8,722 bases of DNA, from contig SFHQ01000051.1 in assembly GCA_004556345.1 (NCBI GenBank), forward strand, positions 1 through 8,722, given 5' to 3'. Source of the stretch: Clostridiales bacterium. Lineage in GTDB: Bacteria > Bacillota > Clostridia > Oscillospirales > Oscillospiraceae. A program made the translations under genes and the position numbers. Below the pieces are notes generated by a model. The model saw only the letters and a list, made by a program, of their open reading frames with translations, searched no databases and had not been told where the DNA came from. Every line of letters begins with the position of its first letter. The stretch's first letter is position 1. Of this stretch, positions 1-6,696 are shown one piece after another.

Positions 1-682
1 CGCCCCCGCTTGCTCTGGCGTCGCACACCTTCGTACCGCGAACGTATCTCTTGTTCCCGCCCTCTACCTGGTAGATGTAGAGATACACCTGGCTGGCACT
101 GTCGATCGTCATTTCGGCAACGTAGTTATCCTTACCAGTGTTCGGGGAGAAGGCTTCGGATTTGCTGTATTGGTAGGTAAGGTGCTTGTTGGCAGAGTTG
201 ATGGATTTACCAAGGTGATCATCATGCTCCCCGGCTGTTTTATTCGTTGCAAACAGAGCGCCCTTAGTAGAGCTACCTGTACTATACTTCACGGTCTGCT
301 GGTTGGGGCGCCAATAACCCATAGCACCGTAGAAGTTATCAGAGCTGGTCCAATTAATGCCCTCTCCGTCTTTATACTGCATCGTGAGGTTATCCAGAAC
401 ACTCCACCCGTAGTGGATACTGCCGTTGAAGTTGACGTACAGCTCGTTGATGACGTTCGTGGCAACGGTGTTGCCTGGCTCTGCCTTGCCGTAGGGCTGT
501 TGTCCCTTTGGCAGGGCTGATGTGTTCACATCCCGGCTCAGGCCAAGCGCGCTATAGGTGTTGGCCGAGAGCTTGGTTTCCGTTTTGCTTTCCTCCGCCG
601 AGGCCCAGGTGGGGAGGGCCTGGGGGGCTAGGGTGAGGAGCATGGTGAGGGCCAGCAGCCAGCTCAACGCTCGTTTCTTCAT
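1..682 (-). CDS. Secreted/surface protein of unknown function, N-terminal part (runs off left edge)
   Basis: An open frame runs from an ATG at 682-680 to the window edge, giving 227 codons with no stop. An AGGAGG site sits 7 bases upstream of the ATG, which decides the start. Residues 1-29 form a typical Sec signal peptide: MKKR, a Leu/Ala-rich core, then a WASA-EE cleavage site around residue 29. The mature part is rich in Asn, Ser, Thr, Gly, Tyr and Lys (for example NWTSSDNFYGAMGYW near residue 110), has no further membrane segment in the visible part and looks like an extracellular beta-rich domain. I do not recognise the domain. Many Clostridia surface proteins of this composition carry anchoring or SLH modules at the C-terminus, which would lie outside the window. 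Codon choice is noticeably less GC-biased than in the metabolic operon to the right, which could mean a different origin or lower expression. That it is a gene is clear; its function is unknown. Confidence 0.8.
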   Translation of the reverse strand, partial: MKKRALSWLLALTMLLTLAPQALPTWASAEESKTETKLSANTYSALGLSRDVNTSALPKGQQPYGKAEPGNTVATNVINELYVNFNGSIHYGWSVLDNLTMQYKDGEGINWTSSDNFYGAMGYWRPNQQTVKYSTGSSTKGALFATNKTAGEHDDHLGKSINSANKHLTYQYSKSEAFSPNTGKDNYVAEMTIDSASQVYLYIYQVEGGNKRYVRGTKVCDARASGG

Positions 683-770
683 TCCGTTTCCTCCTCTTTT
701 TTCGTTCCGCTTTGTGTTGGGAATATAGTGATCCCATACTATCTGCCCTCCATTTTACAAAGAAATGGGA
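683..770 (-). promoter_or_regulatory. Leader and probable promoter region of the secreted-protein gene
   Basis: This short gap lies between the hairpin at 771-814 and the signal-peptide gene. Read on the minus strand it contains the AGGAGG ribosome binding site and a TATATT hexamer (about 724-729) that could be a -10 element, but I find no matching -35 at 16-18 bases. A promoter is expected here because a strong hairpin isolates the gene from upstream transcription. The precise site is not supported. Confidence 0.3.
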
Positions 771-814
771 AGAGCCCCAGAAAGGTACCAAAATTGTTAC
801 CTTTCTGGGGCTCT
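771..814 (-). terminator. Strong hairpin, probable terminator between the broken nuclease gene and the secreted-protein gene
   Basis: The arms 771-787 (AGAGCCCCAGAAAGGTA) and 798-814 are perfectly complementary over 17 bp around a 10-base loop. On the minus strand the stem starts about 33 bases after the TGA of the broken AAA/nuclease frame and is followed by TTCCCATTTCTTTG. That is T-rich but not a clean U-tract. It may work in both directions. It is unrelated in sequence to the hairpin behind the second nuclease copy at 8321-8375. Confidence 0.65.
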
Positions 815-847
815 GTCTCGTGATTTCTTCCGTTTTATGTGTCGTTC

Positions 848-1120
848 TCAGTTTGGCTCTCGTTTGACGAGGCACCGCTTTTTATAAAACGCAATGCCGT
901 AGCACAGGATCTCGTCATATTCATCCCGGAAATCTTCCGCATACTGCCGCGCTTCGATCTGGCGCAGTGCCGCGTCACACGCCGCAAGCAGGTCCTCCGG
1001 AGACTTGGCTACCTTCGCCTCAAAAATCACAACGCGGGAATTTTCTTCATCGTAAACTACAATGTCGCTTCTCCCCTCGCCGTGCTCCCGGTTTGATTCT
1101 ACGGAATAGTGGAAGCTGGC
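848..1120 (-). repeat. Left copy of a dispersed direct repeat (partner 8380-8652)
   Basis: About 273 bp encoding the nuclease-like tail occurs here and again at 8380-8652 in the same orientation, about 7.5 kb apart. I see scattered, mainly synonymous base changes (for example TTTTTATAAAACG against TTCTTGTAAAACG). The match stops at the stop codon on one side and at the deletion junction on the other; the terminator hairpins beyond the stops are unrelated. This fits paralogous genes, not copies of a mobile element. Confidence 0.85.
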
Positions 1121-1258
1121 CAGCATGTTCATGCCCAGTGTTTTGCCGAAGCGCCGGGGGCGGGTGATGAGCATCACTTGGACTCCAGAAGTGTTCAATA
1201 TTTCCCCGATCAGACCGGTTTTATCGATGTAATAGCATCCGCTCTTTCGGATCTTTTC
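848..1258 (-). pseudogene. Internally deleted AAA-ATPase-like / PD-(D/E)XK nuclease-domain gene
   Basis: The frame is open from about 1258 to a TGA at 848 (136 codons) and joins two ends of a family whose intact members are usually above 500 residues. The first part (EKIRKSGCYYIDKTGLIGEI, then LITRPRRFGKTLGMNML) is the N-terminus of the AAA-ATPase-like family (PF09820), with its Walker A region RPRRFGKT. It then passes directly into the C-terminal nuclease-like domain (PF08011, formerly DUF1703): SNREHGEGRSDI, FEAKV (the D...ExK catalytic pattern), QIEARQYAEDF and YGIAFYKKRC. The rest of the ATPase, including Walker B and the helical middle, is absent. No good start codon or ribosome binding site precedes the first conserved residues; the usual N-terminal 10-15 residues are missing and the terminator at 1265-1320 sits there. 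An ATG at 1198 would give 116 residues but begins just before Walker A. A remnant is far more likely than a functional mini-gene, although the frame is intact. The last 90 residues match the copy at 8380-8722 at 85 positions. Confidence 0.8.
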
Positions 1259-1264
1259 GCAAGG

Positions 1265-1320
1265 ATAAAGCAGCAGCGCATCCCCCGGCGAAAGCCGGTC
1301 GGGATGCGCTGTTGCTTTAT
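1265..1320 (-). terminator. Long hairpin terminator at the end of the seven-gene operon
   Basis: The arms 1265-1284 and 1301-1320 pair over 20 bp with a single G:T position. The loop contains a further 5-bp stem, CCGGC/GCCGG (1285-1289 with 1294-1298), closed by GAAA on the + strand. On the minus strand the hairpin begins 20 bases after the transporter stop codon. The outer stem bases are AT (ATAAAG/CTTTAT), followed by CCTTG, so the U-tract is short. Its position and strength fit an operon terminator. It abuts the broken nuclease gene and replaces whatever start that gene had. Confidence 0.75.
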
Positions 1321-1340
1321 GATGAGGTTGGGATCGAGGG

Positions 1341-2879
1341 TCAGTTTTCCTTGCTTTGCTCGATCTGCGGCGGCTCTGCCTTGCCTTGGTCGGCTTTCAG
1401 CCACTTGAACAGGCCCACCAGCATCCCCAGGATCACAAACAGGAACGGGATCGACAGGACGATGCACAGGGTCTTGATGGCGGAGAAGGGAGCGCCGGTG
1501 AAGAGGAACGCCATGGGGATCAGCACCAGCACCACGCACATGATGAGGCGGAAAGCCGTGTTGGGGTTGCCGTTGCTGTCCAGGGACTTGGACCCCGCCA
1601 CGGCGATGGCGAAGGACGCCGAGTCCAGGGACGTCGCCAAAAAGCCGATGGTCACGACGGCAAAGACAATGGGCAGGACCACCTTGCCCAGGGGGAGCGT
1701 TTCAAAGAGGGTCATGAGGCCCGCCTGCATGTCCTCTGCTTTAGACAGCTCGAACTGGCCCGTCAGCTCGGCGTGGAGGCCGAAGCTGCCGTTGATGCCG
1801 AACATGATCCAGGTGCCTACGCTGATGCCGCCCAGGCAGCTCAGGACGACGGCCTTGATGGTCCGGCCCTTGGAGATCTTGGCAATGAAGATGCCCATGA
1901 GGGCGGCGTAGTTAAAGGCCAGGGTGAAGAGGAAGATGGTGTTGGCCTCCGGGAAACCGCTGTTGCCGATGGGGTCGGTGAAGAGGCTCATGTCGATGTA
2001 GTTCGAGAGCATCTTGCCGCAGCTGTAGGTGAAGTTCTTCAGGATGAACCCGGTGGGGCCAAAGATGAAGATGAAGGCCATGAGGCCGATGGCCAGATAC
2101 ATCGTCAGATCACTCAGCCGCTTCATGCCCTTTTTCACGCCCACAAAAGAAGTCAGGGTAAACACCGCGCCCACGATGAGCAAAACGATGAGGTTCACGG
2201 CAAAGCTGGCGTCCACACCGAAGACCTTGGAGATGGCCGCCGTGATGATCGGCACACCCACGCCCATGGACACAACGCCCACGCCGCCGATGATGCTCAG
2301 GATGGTCAGGGCGTCGATGATCTTACCCAGGGGCTTCTTATACTTGTAGTTCCCCATCATCTCGCCGCAGATGGCGCTGACCCGCAGGTGCGGGACTTTT
2401 TTCACATAGAAGCCGTAGGCCATGCACACGCCCAGCAGGACGAACACGACCTGCACGGCAAAGCCCCAGTGGAAAAACGCATAGGGCAGGGCATATTCTG
2501 CGGCCTCGCGGGAGTAAGGCTCCAGGCCGAAGGACGGCTCGGCCAAGTAGAAGGACCACTCCACGAAGGAGTAGTAGACGGCCGTAGCCGCCAGGGCTGC
2601 GCACATCATCATGGCGATGTAGCTGAACAGGGAGTATTCCGGTTTGCCGTCGCCCAGCTTGATCTTGCCGTACTTGCCAAAGGCCAGATACAGGCAGACG
2701 AACAGGCCGATGAAGACGAACCAGAGGATGGGAACGCCGAAGATCGCCGTGGCGTAATCGAAGATCACGTTGACCGCGTTGATCGTTGCATCCGGCTTCA
2801 CGATCACCAGGGCTACGAAGGCCACGATGAGGGCCACGCAGGTGATGGAGATCGGTTTATCGATCACTGATTTTTTCAT
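1341..2879 (-). CDS. BCCT-family secondary transporter with a non-canonical substrate site
   Basis: This 512-residue polytopic membrane protein has about 12 hydrophobic segments and the hallmarks of the betaine/carnitine/choline transporter family (PF02028): FFHWG at 136-139, a glycine-rich GGVGVVSMGVGVP stretch at 198-210 in the position of the unwound TM segment, and IFIAKISKGRT at 330-340, matching IFLARISRGRT of CaiT. The family works as Na+ symporters, H+ symporters or substrate exchangers in the cytoplasmic membrane. W138 of the HWG motif is kept. By my hand alignment with CaiT, however, the second TM4 tryptophan (W147) is Q143 here and the TM8 pair W323-W324 is L320-A321; Y324 still matches CaiT Y327. 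The aromatic box for trimethylammonium groups is therefore largely gone, and a betaine or carnitine is unlikely. I chose the ATG at 2879 (MKKSVIDKP, after a purine-rich GAGAAAGAGAA) over a start 22 codons further up, because homologues begin close to TM1 and the extra residues overlap the intergenic gap. It is the last gene of the operon, 37 bases after the aminotransferase; the terminator follows. The substrate is inferred to be an amino acid or similar compound used by the operon. Confidence 0.9.
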   Translation of the reverse strand: MKKSVIDKPISITCVALIVAFVALVIVKPDATINAVNVIFDYATAIFGVPILWFVFIGLFVCLYLAFGKYGKIKLGDGKPEYSLFSYIAMMMCAALAATAVYYSFVEWSFYLAEPSFGLEPYSREAAEYALPYAFFHWGFAVQVVFVLLGVCMAYGFYVKKVPHLRVSAICGEMMGNYKYKKPLGKIIDALTILSIIGGVGVVSMGVGVPIITAAISKVFGVDASFAVNLIVLLIVGAVFTLTSFVGVKKGMKRLSDLTMYLAIGLMAFIFIFGPTGFILKNFTYSCGKMLSNYIDMSLFTDPIGNSGFPEANTIFLFTLAFNYAALMGIFIAKISKGRTIKAVVLSCLGGISVGTWIMFGINGSFGLHAELTGQFELSKAEDMQAGLMTLFETLPLGKVVLPIVFAVVTIGFLATSLDSASFAIAVAGSKSLDSNGNPNTAFRLIMCVVLVLIPMAFLFTGAPFSAIKTLCIVLSIPFLFVILGMLVGLFKWLKADQGKAEPPQIEQSKEN

Positions 2880-2916
2880 AAATTCTCTTTCTCTCATCGC
2901 GTGGATGAAGTGTTTT

Positions 2917-4074
2917 TTATTGAAGCGCACGCTCGATGCGGTCAAACGCCTCTTTCAGGGTTTCTACGTTGCAGGTGCAGGCGATGCGGATGTAGCCCTC
3001 GCCGCAGGCACCGAAGGCGTTGCCGGGCAGGGTCAGGACGTGGGCCTTCCGCAGGATCATGTCGGCGGCGTCCACGCTGTTCAGGCCCGTGCCCTTGATA
3101 TTCACGAACAGGTAGAAGGAGCCCTTGGGGGGATAGAGCACGCTGAGCTTGGGAATGGCGTTGATGCGCTCGGCGGCGTAGAACATTCTTTTCCGGTACT
3201 CCTCGATCATCGGGGGCTGGATCTCTTTCCGGTAGCGCAGGGCATAGATGCCGGCCCGCTGGGAGATGGAAGGGGCGGTGAAGACCACGTTCTCGTTGAC
3301 CTGCTGAACGATCCGGATAATATAGTCGGGGGCGATGATATTGCCCACGCGCCAGCCGGTCATGGTGAAGTTCTTGGAGAAGGAGTTCAGGATGATGGTC
3401 CGCTCCTTCATGCCGGGCAGGGAGGCGAAGGGCACGAAGGGGCTCTGATAGCTAAACGCCGTGTAGATGTCATCGGCCACCACGATGAGGTCATACTTCT
3501 CGGCGATGGCAGCGATCTTCTGCATGGTCTCCACAGACAGGCAGTTGCCGGTGGGGTTGCTGGGCGAGTTGATGAGCAAGGCCTTGGTCCGCTCGGTGAT
3601 GAGGCTCTCCAGGCGGTCCACGTCGATCTGGAAGTCCTCCTCCTCATAGGTAGGCAACTCCACGGGGATGCCGCGGGCCAGCTCGATCTGCTGGGGGTAG
3701 GGGGTGAAGTACGGAGCCTGGACGATCACCTCGTCACCGTCGTCCAGAATGGACTCCATGACCAGGTACATGCCCTCGCAGGCGGAGGTGCAGACGAAGA
3801 TCTCCTCGTCAGCCACGTCCATGTTGTACTCTTCCTTGTAGAACTTGCTGATCTCCTGGCGCAGCTCCGGGTCGCCGCGGAATTCCGTATACTTGGTGTG
3901 CCCGGCCTTTGCGTCGGCAAAGGCCTTGTCGATGATCCGCTCATGGGTGATGAGGTCCGGGTCGCCCAGGCTGAGGTTGATGACATCGTCAAAGGACTTG
4001 GCCAGCACGTCGGACTGACCCATGGCCGTGCTCTGGTCCTTCCAGTAGCGCTTGGCAATAAACTTATGCTTCAT
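2917..4074 (-). CDS. Class I/II PLP-dependent aminotransferase
   Basis: This 385-residue, fold-type I aminotransferase (PF00155) would convert an amino acid to its 2-oxo acid in the cytoplasm, passing the amino group to 2-oxoglutarate or pyruvate. Visible motifs: LGDPDL at 36-41, NPTGN at 173-177 (N173 contacts PLP), ADDIYTAF at 200-207 (D201 to the pyridine nitrogen, Y204 to the PLP oxygen), SFSKNFTMTGWRVG at 231-244 with K234 as the Schiff-base lysine, and YIRIA at 361-365 with R363 as the carboxylate-binding arginine. The length is usual for the aspartate/aromatic/branched-chain aminotransferase group. The start is fixed by AAGGAGA 5 bases upstream of the ATG at 4074. It lies 21 bases after the CoA-transferase and 37 before the transporter. 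Sequence alone does not separate an aromatic, branched-chain or alanine-type preference. The neighbouring oxidoreductase indicates that its 2-oxo acid product is decarboxylated to an acyl-CoA. Confidence 0.93.
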   Translation of the reverse strand: MKHKFIAKRYWKDQSTAMGQSDVLAKSFDDVINLSLGDPDLITHERIIDKAFADAKAGHTKYTEFRGDPELRQEISKFYKEEYNMDVADEEIFVCTSACEGMYLVMESILDDGDEVIVQAPYFTPYPQQIELARGIPVELPTYEEEDFQIDVDRLESLITERTKALLINSPSNPTGNCLSVETMQKIAAIAEKYDLIVVADDIYTAFSYQSPFVPFASLPGMKERTIILNSFSKNFTMTGWRVGNIIAPDYIIRIVQQVNENVVFTAPSISQRAGIYALRYRKEIQPPMIEEYRKRMFYAAERINAIPKLSVLYPPKGSFYLFVNIKGTGLNSVDAADMILRKAHVLTLPGNAFGACGEGYIRIACTCNVETLKEAFDRIERALQ

Positions 4075-4095
4075 GGTCTCTCCTTCCCGGGCAGC

Positions 4096-5322
4096 TCAGC
4101 GAACGGCGCCGCTGTCCTTCATGGCTTGGATCTCTTCGGGAGAATACCCCATCGAGGTCAAAATTTCTTCCGTGTCCGCCCCGATGGTCCCGGTGGGCTG
4201 GTACTCCTTCCGGTCGTAGTCGCTGAACCAGATGGGCGGGTTGGGCATCATGACGGTGGTGTGGTCGGCGTCGGGATATTCGACGGGGACCATGTAGCCG
4301 TTCTCGATGGCCTGGGGGTCGCTGCTGACCTCATGGGACTTCATCATCACCTCGCAGGCGACATTATTGGCGCTGAAGTAGTCCCGCCACTCCATGGCGG
4401 TCCTGGTCCGAAAGATCTCGTTGCAGCGCTTGATGACATCCACGATGACACCGGTCTCCTGCATGGTCTCGATGGTGGCGCAGCGGGGGTCGTCGATGAT
4501 CTCCTCAATGCCGTAGAGCTTGGCCAGCTTCTCCTTGTCCTCAACATATTCGTTGCAGTACACGCCGATCCAGCGGCCGTCCTTGCAGCAGTAGGTCTGG
4601 TTGAAGGGGTCGGTGGGGCGCAGGGGGTCGGGGTTCAGGTCCTTCCGGTCAAACTGGGTCTGGACCACGCCGATGGCGTTGCACCAGATGCCGCTGGCGA
4701 AGAGAGAGGTATTGACCTTCGTGCCCAGGCCCGTCTCCTTCTTGGCGTACAGGGCCATTAAGATGCCCGCCAGGAAGGAGGAGCTGGTGGCCATATCGCC
4801 AAAGGCATACGTCGGCAGAAAGGGGAAGGAGCCCTGGGTCTGCCAGTCGGCAATGGGGCCGGAGCGCAGCCAGAAGGCACTGATGTCAAAGCCGGGGTTG
4901 GAGGCCACCGGGCCCTTGTCGCCGTAGCCCAGGAAGTGGGCATAGATGAGGCCGGGGTTCCAGGCCTTCAGCGTCTCGTAGTCCAGGCCGTTGCGGAGCA
5001 GGGACTTTTCCCGGACGTTGGTGATGAACACGTCGGCGTCCTTCAGCAGGTCCATCAGAATTTTCTTGCCTTCAGGGGTCTTGAAGTTCAGGGAGAGGAA
5101 CTTCTTGTTGCTGTTGTGGATGGTGAACAGGGGGTTCAGGTCATCCTCATAGGGGGTGAACTCATGGGTACCGGCCAGACGCATCACGTCGCCGTCCAGC
5201 GTCTCCACTTTGATGACCTCTGCGCCGTAGGCACACAGGACACGGGCCGTGGTGGGGGCGGCCACCACAGTGCCCATCTCTACGACTTTTACGCCCTCCA
5301 GGGGCAGCTTCTTCTGCGCCAT
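4096..5322 (-). CDS. Family III CoA-transferase (CaiB/BaiF, FldA-like)
   Basis: This 408-residue enzyme of the CoA_transf_3 family (PF02515) moves CoA between an acyl-CoA and a free acid through a mixed-anhydride/thioester intermediate. Evidence: LEGVKVVEMGTVVAAPTTAR at 8-27 (the N-terminal nucleotide-binding strand of the family), YGAEVIKVE at 32-40, NSNKKFLSLNFKTPEGK at 70-86, GFDISAFWLRSG at 144-155, and AFGDMATSSSFLAGILMALY at 173-192, where D176 aligns with the catalytic aspartate (D169 of formyl-CoA transferase). The motif pattern and length resemble FldA, the cinnamoyl-CoA:phenyllactate CoA-transferase of amino-acid-fermenting clostridia, and HadA. No 2-hydroxyacyl-CoA dehydratase is encoded next to it, so a Stickland reductive branch is not shown here. 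It may instead release the acid from the oxidoreductase's acyl-CoA, or charge a substrate made elsewhere. A GAGGAG site 7 bases upstream fixes the ATG at 5322. A 77-base AT-rich gap separates it from the gamma subunit. Confidence 0.92.
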   Translation of the reverse strand: MAQKKLPLEGVKVVEMGTVVAAPTTARVLCAYGAEVIKVETLDGDVMRLAGTHEFTPYEDDLNPLFTIHNSNKKFLSLNFKTPEGKKILMDLLKDADVFITNVREKSLLRNGLDYETLKAWNPGLIYAHFLGYGDKGPVASNPGFDISAFWLRSGPIADWQTQGSFPFLPTYAFGDMATSSSFLAGILMALYAKKETGLGTKVNTSLFASGIWCNAIGVVQTQFDRKDLNPDPLRPTDPFNQTYCCKDGRWIGVYCNEYVEDKEKLAKLYGIEEIIDDPRCATIETMQETGVIVDVIKRCNEIFRTRTAMEWRDYFSANNVACEVMMKSHEVSSDPQAIENGYMVPVEYPDADHTTVMMPNPPIWFSDYDRKEYQPTGTIGADTEEILTSMGYSPEEIQAMKDSGAVR

Positions 5323-5399
5323 TCTCTTGCTCCTCTCGTTTCGTCCGGTCCTACCGAAAGGCCGATAGATACTCTACTTATTAAATATTAAACTAAAAA
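5323..5399 (-). other. AT-rich spacer dividing the oxidoreductase genes from the CoA-transferase genes
   Basis: This is the only sizeable gap in the block. Just after the gamma-subunit TAA the minus strand is strongly AT-rich (TTTTTAGTTTAATATTTAAT, about 5380-5399). A small hairpin follows, CTATCG (5363-5368) with CGGTAG (5351-5356), using one G:U pair. It has no U-tract and is too weak for a terminator. The spacer could hold an internal promoter or an RNA processing site, but I find no convincing -35/-10 pair. Confidence 0.3.
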
Positions 5400-5942
5400 T
5401 TACAGCTGCTTGCGGGCCTCGTCTGCGCCGCGGTCAAAGCACTGGGCGTTCTTGGGGTTGACCTTGCCCTTCTTGCCGAAGTAGTGCTCCACGGCGTGGC
5501 GCATGGCGGCCTCGTCGTACAGGTCGGAGGCGCAGGCCAGGGCGCCCAGCATGACGATATTGGTGCCCTTTGGGTTGCCCAGCTCGTCGGCGATGGTGGT
5601 GGCAGGGACCTTGATGACTTGAATATCGTCGCGGTAGGTCCGCTCGTCGGGGACCAGAGAGCTGTTGACCAGCAGGACGCCGCCGGGCTTGAGGCGGCTC
5701 TCATAGGTGTCGATGGCGGTCTCATTCAGGGTGTAGACGATATCCGGCTCCAGGCAGAAGGGGCTGGGGATCTCCTCGTCGCTGATCTTCACGTCACAGT
5801 TGGCGGCACCGCCGCGCATCTCAAAGCCATAGGAAGGGTACCAGGAGACCTGCTTGTTGTCCTCCATACCCGCGTCGGCCAGGATCATACCGGCCACCAG
5901 GACGCCCTGGCCGCCGAAGCCGGAACAAATCACTTCGATCAT
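5400..5942 (-). CDS. 2-oxoacid:ferredoxin oxidoreductase, gamma subunit
   Basis: This 180-residue protein is the gamma subunit (PF01558 family) of a four-subunit ketoacid:ferredoxin oxidoreductase, a cytoplasmic complex that converts 2-oxo acid + CoA + oxidised ferredoxin to acyl-CoA + CO2 + reduced ferredoxin. It shows the family N-terminus CSGFGGQGVLVAG at 6-18 and the strongly conserved PSYGFEMRGGAANCDVKISD region at 36-55, followed by EIPSP. The gamma domain helps to bind CoA and holds the alpha/beta core together. Its ATG overlaps the beta stop by one base (TAATG), and its ribosome binding site GGGAGG lies in the last codons of beta, so the two are probably translationally coupled. It resembles VorA/KorC/PorG-type gamma chains; motifs do not decide the substrate class. 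Confidence 0.94.
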   Translation of the reverse strand: MIEVICSGFGGQGVLVAGMILADAGMEDNKQVSWYPSYGFEMRGGAANCDVKISDEEIPSPFCLEPDIVYTLNETAIDTYESRLKPGGVLLVNSSLVPDERTYRDDIQVIKVPATTIADELGNPKGTNIVMLGALACASDLYDEAAMRHAVEHYFGKKGKVNPKNAQCFDRGADEARKQL

Positions 5943-6682
5943 TACTTGTTACCTCCCTTGTCGACAAACTCGCCCAGGGGCAGGGCCTTGCTCTGGGTGG
6001 TGCGAATGAACTCCATGGATTTCTCCGGAGACAGCTTCCAGTTGGTGGGGCAGGGGCTGAGGACCTCGATGAGGCAGAAGCCCTCGCCGTTCATCTGCTT
6101 GGTCAGGGCCTTCTCGATGGCCTTCTGGGTCTTCATGATGTTGGGCACGCTGTCCACAGAACAGCGGGCCAGATAAGCGATGTCCGCCTGGCCCAGGAGC
6201 TTGGCGATGTCGACCATACTGCCGTTTCTCTCCGCCGTGCGGCCGAAGGGAGAGGTGGAGGTCTTCATACCCATGAGGGAGGTGGGAGACATCTGGCCGC
6301 CGGTCATGCCGAAGACGCTGTTGTTGATGACCAGCGCTAAAATATTCTCATTGCGCATAGCGCAGGAGATGGTGGACTCGATGCCGATGCTGTACGCAGA
6401 GCCGTCGCCGGGACGGGCGATAAGCAGGGCATCGGGACGAGCCCGCTTCACGCCGGCGGCGGTGGCGATGACACGGCCGTGAGCGCCCATGATGGAGTTG
6501 TAGTCCATGGCGTACTGGCCGAACTGACCGCAGGCCACGTCGTCCACGGTGACGATGCGGTCACCCACGCCCAGCTTGTCCGCTGCGTCGGTGATGATCC
6601 GGCAGATGATGCCGTGGCCGCAGCCGGGGCACCAGGAGGCCTGCTGGTTCAGATCAATATGTTTAGATACTTTGTAGTTCAT
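5942..6682 (-). CDS. 2-oxoacid:ferredoxin oxidoreductase, TPP-binding beta subunit
   Basis: This 246-residue beta subunit carries the thiamine diphosphate and the proximal [4Fe-4S] cluster. WCPGCGH at 17-23 is the family signature. C18 and C21, with C51 (DVACGQF) and C211 (SPCPT), match the four cluster ligands expected from structurally known oxidoreductases. The TPP/Mg motif runs from GDG at 92-94 to NN at 120-121, followed by FGMTGGQMSPTS at 124-135. The fourth residue of GDGS is Ser where many relatives have Asp, and the run before it (IARPGDGSAYSIG) is closer to VOR/IOR-type than PFOR-type beta chains; this is my judgement without alignment. The ATG at 6682 is chosen because AAGGAGGG lies 8 bases upstream and it opens with the conserved N-terminus. 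A longer frame to 6760 would run into the alpha gene. It lies 14 bases after alpha and overlaps gamma by one base. Confidence 0.95.
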   Translation of the reverse strand: MNYKVSKHIDLNQQASWCPGCGHGIICRIITDAADKLGVGDRIVTVDDVACGQFGQYAMDYNSIMGAHGRVIATAAGVKRARPDALLIARPGDGSAYSIGIESTISCAMRNENILALVINNSVFGMTGGQMSPTSLMGMKTSTSPFGRTAERNGSMVDIAKLLGQADIAYLARCSVDSVPNIMKTQKAIEKALTKQMNGEGFCLIEVLSPCPTNWKLSPEKSMEFIRTTQSKALPLGEFVDKGGNK

Positions 6683-6696
6683 CGTCTGCCCCCTCC

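Noticed and set aside
1210..1539. 109-codon minus-strand frame across the terminator
   Set aside because: It overlaps the transporter end out of frame and runs through the hairpin; no homology pattern.
1356..2870. 504-codon open frame on the + strand
   Set aside because: Antisense shadow of the BCCT gene, dominated by Asp, Gly, His, Gln and Glu, which reflects reversed hydrophobic codons. No domain is seen.
2880..2945. Upstream start for the BCCT gene at 2945
   Set aside because: It would overlap the aminotransferase end and add a polar extension without a ribosome binding site; the ATG at 2879 places TM1 normally.
2770..4761. 663-codon open frame on the + strand
   Set aside because: It is antisense to the transporter start, the whole aminotransferase and part of the CoA-transferase, is very rich in Gly/Val/Asp/His/Leu as expected for the reverse of GC-rich genes, and has no ribosome binding site or recognisable motif. 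The minus-strand genes have full family motifs.
5351..5368. Hairpin between gamma and CoA-transferase as a terminator
   Set aside because: Only 6 bp with a G:U pair and no U-tract; the genes on both sides fit one pathway.
5484..6176. 230-codon open frame on the + strand
   Set aside because: Antisense across the beta and gamma subunits; no start signal and no motif.
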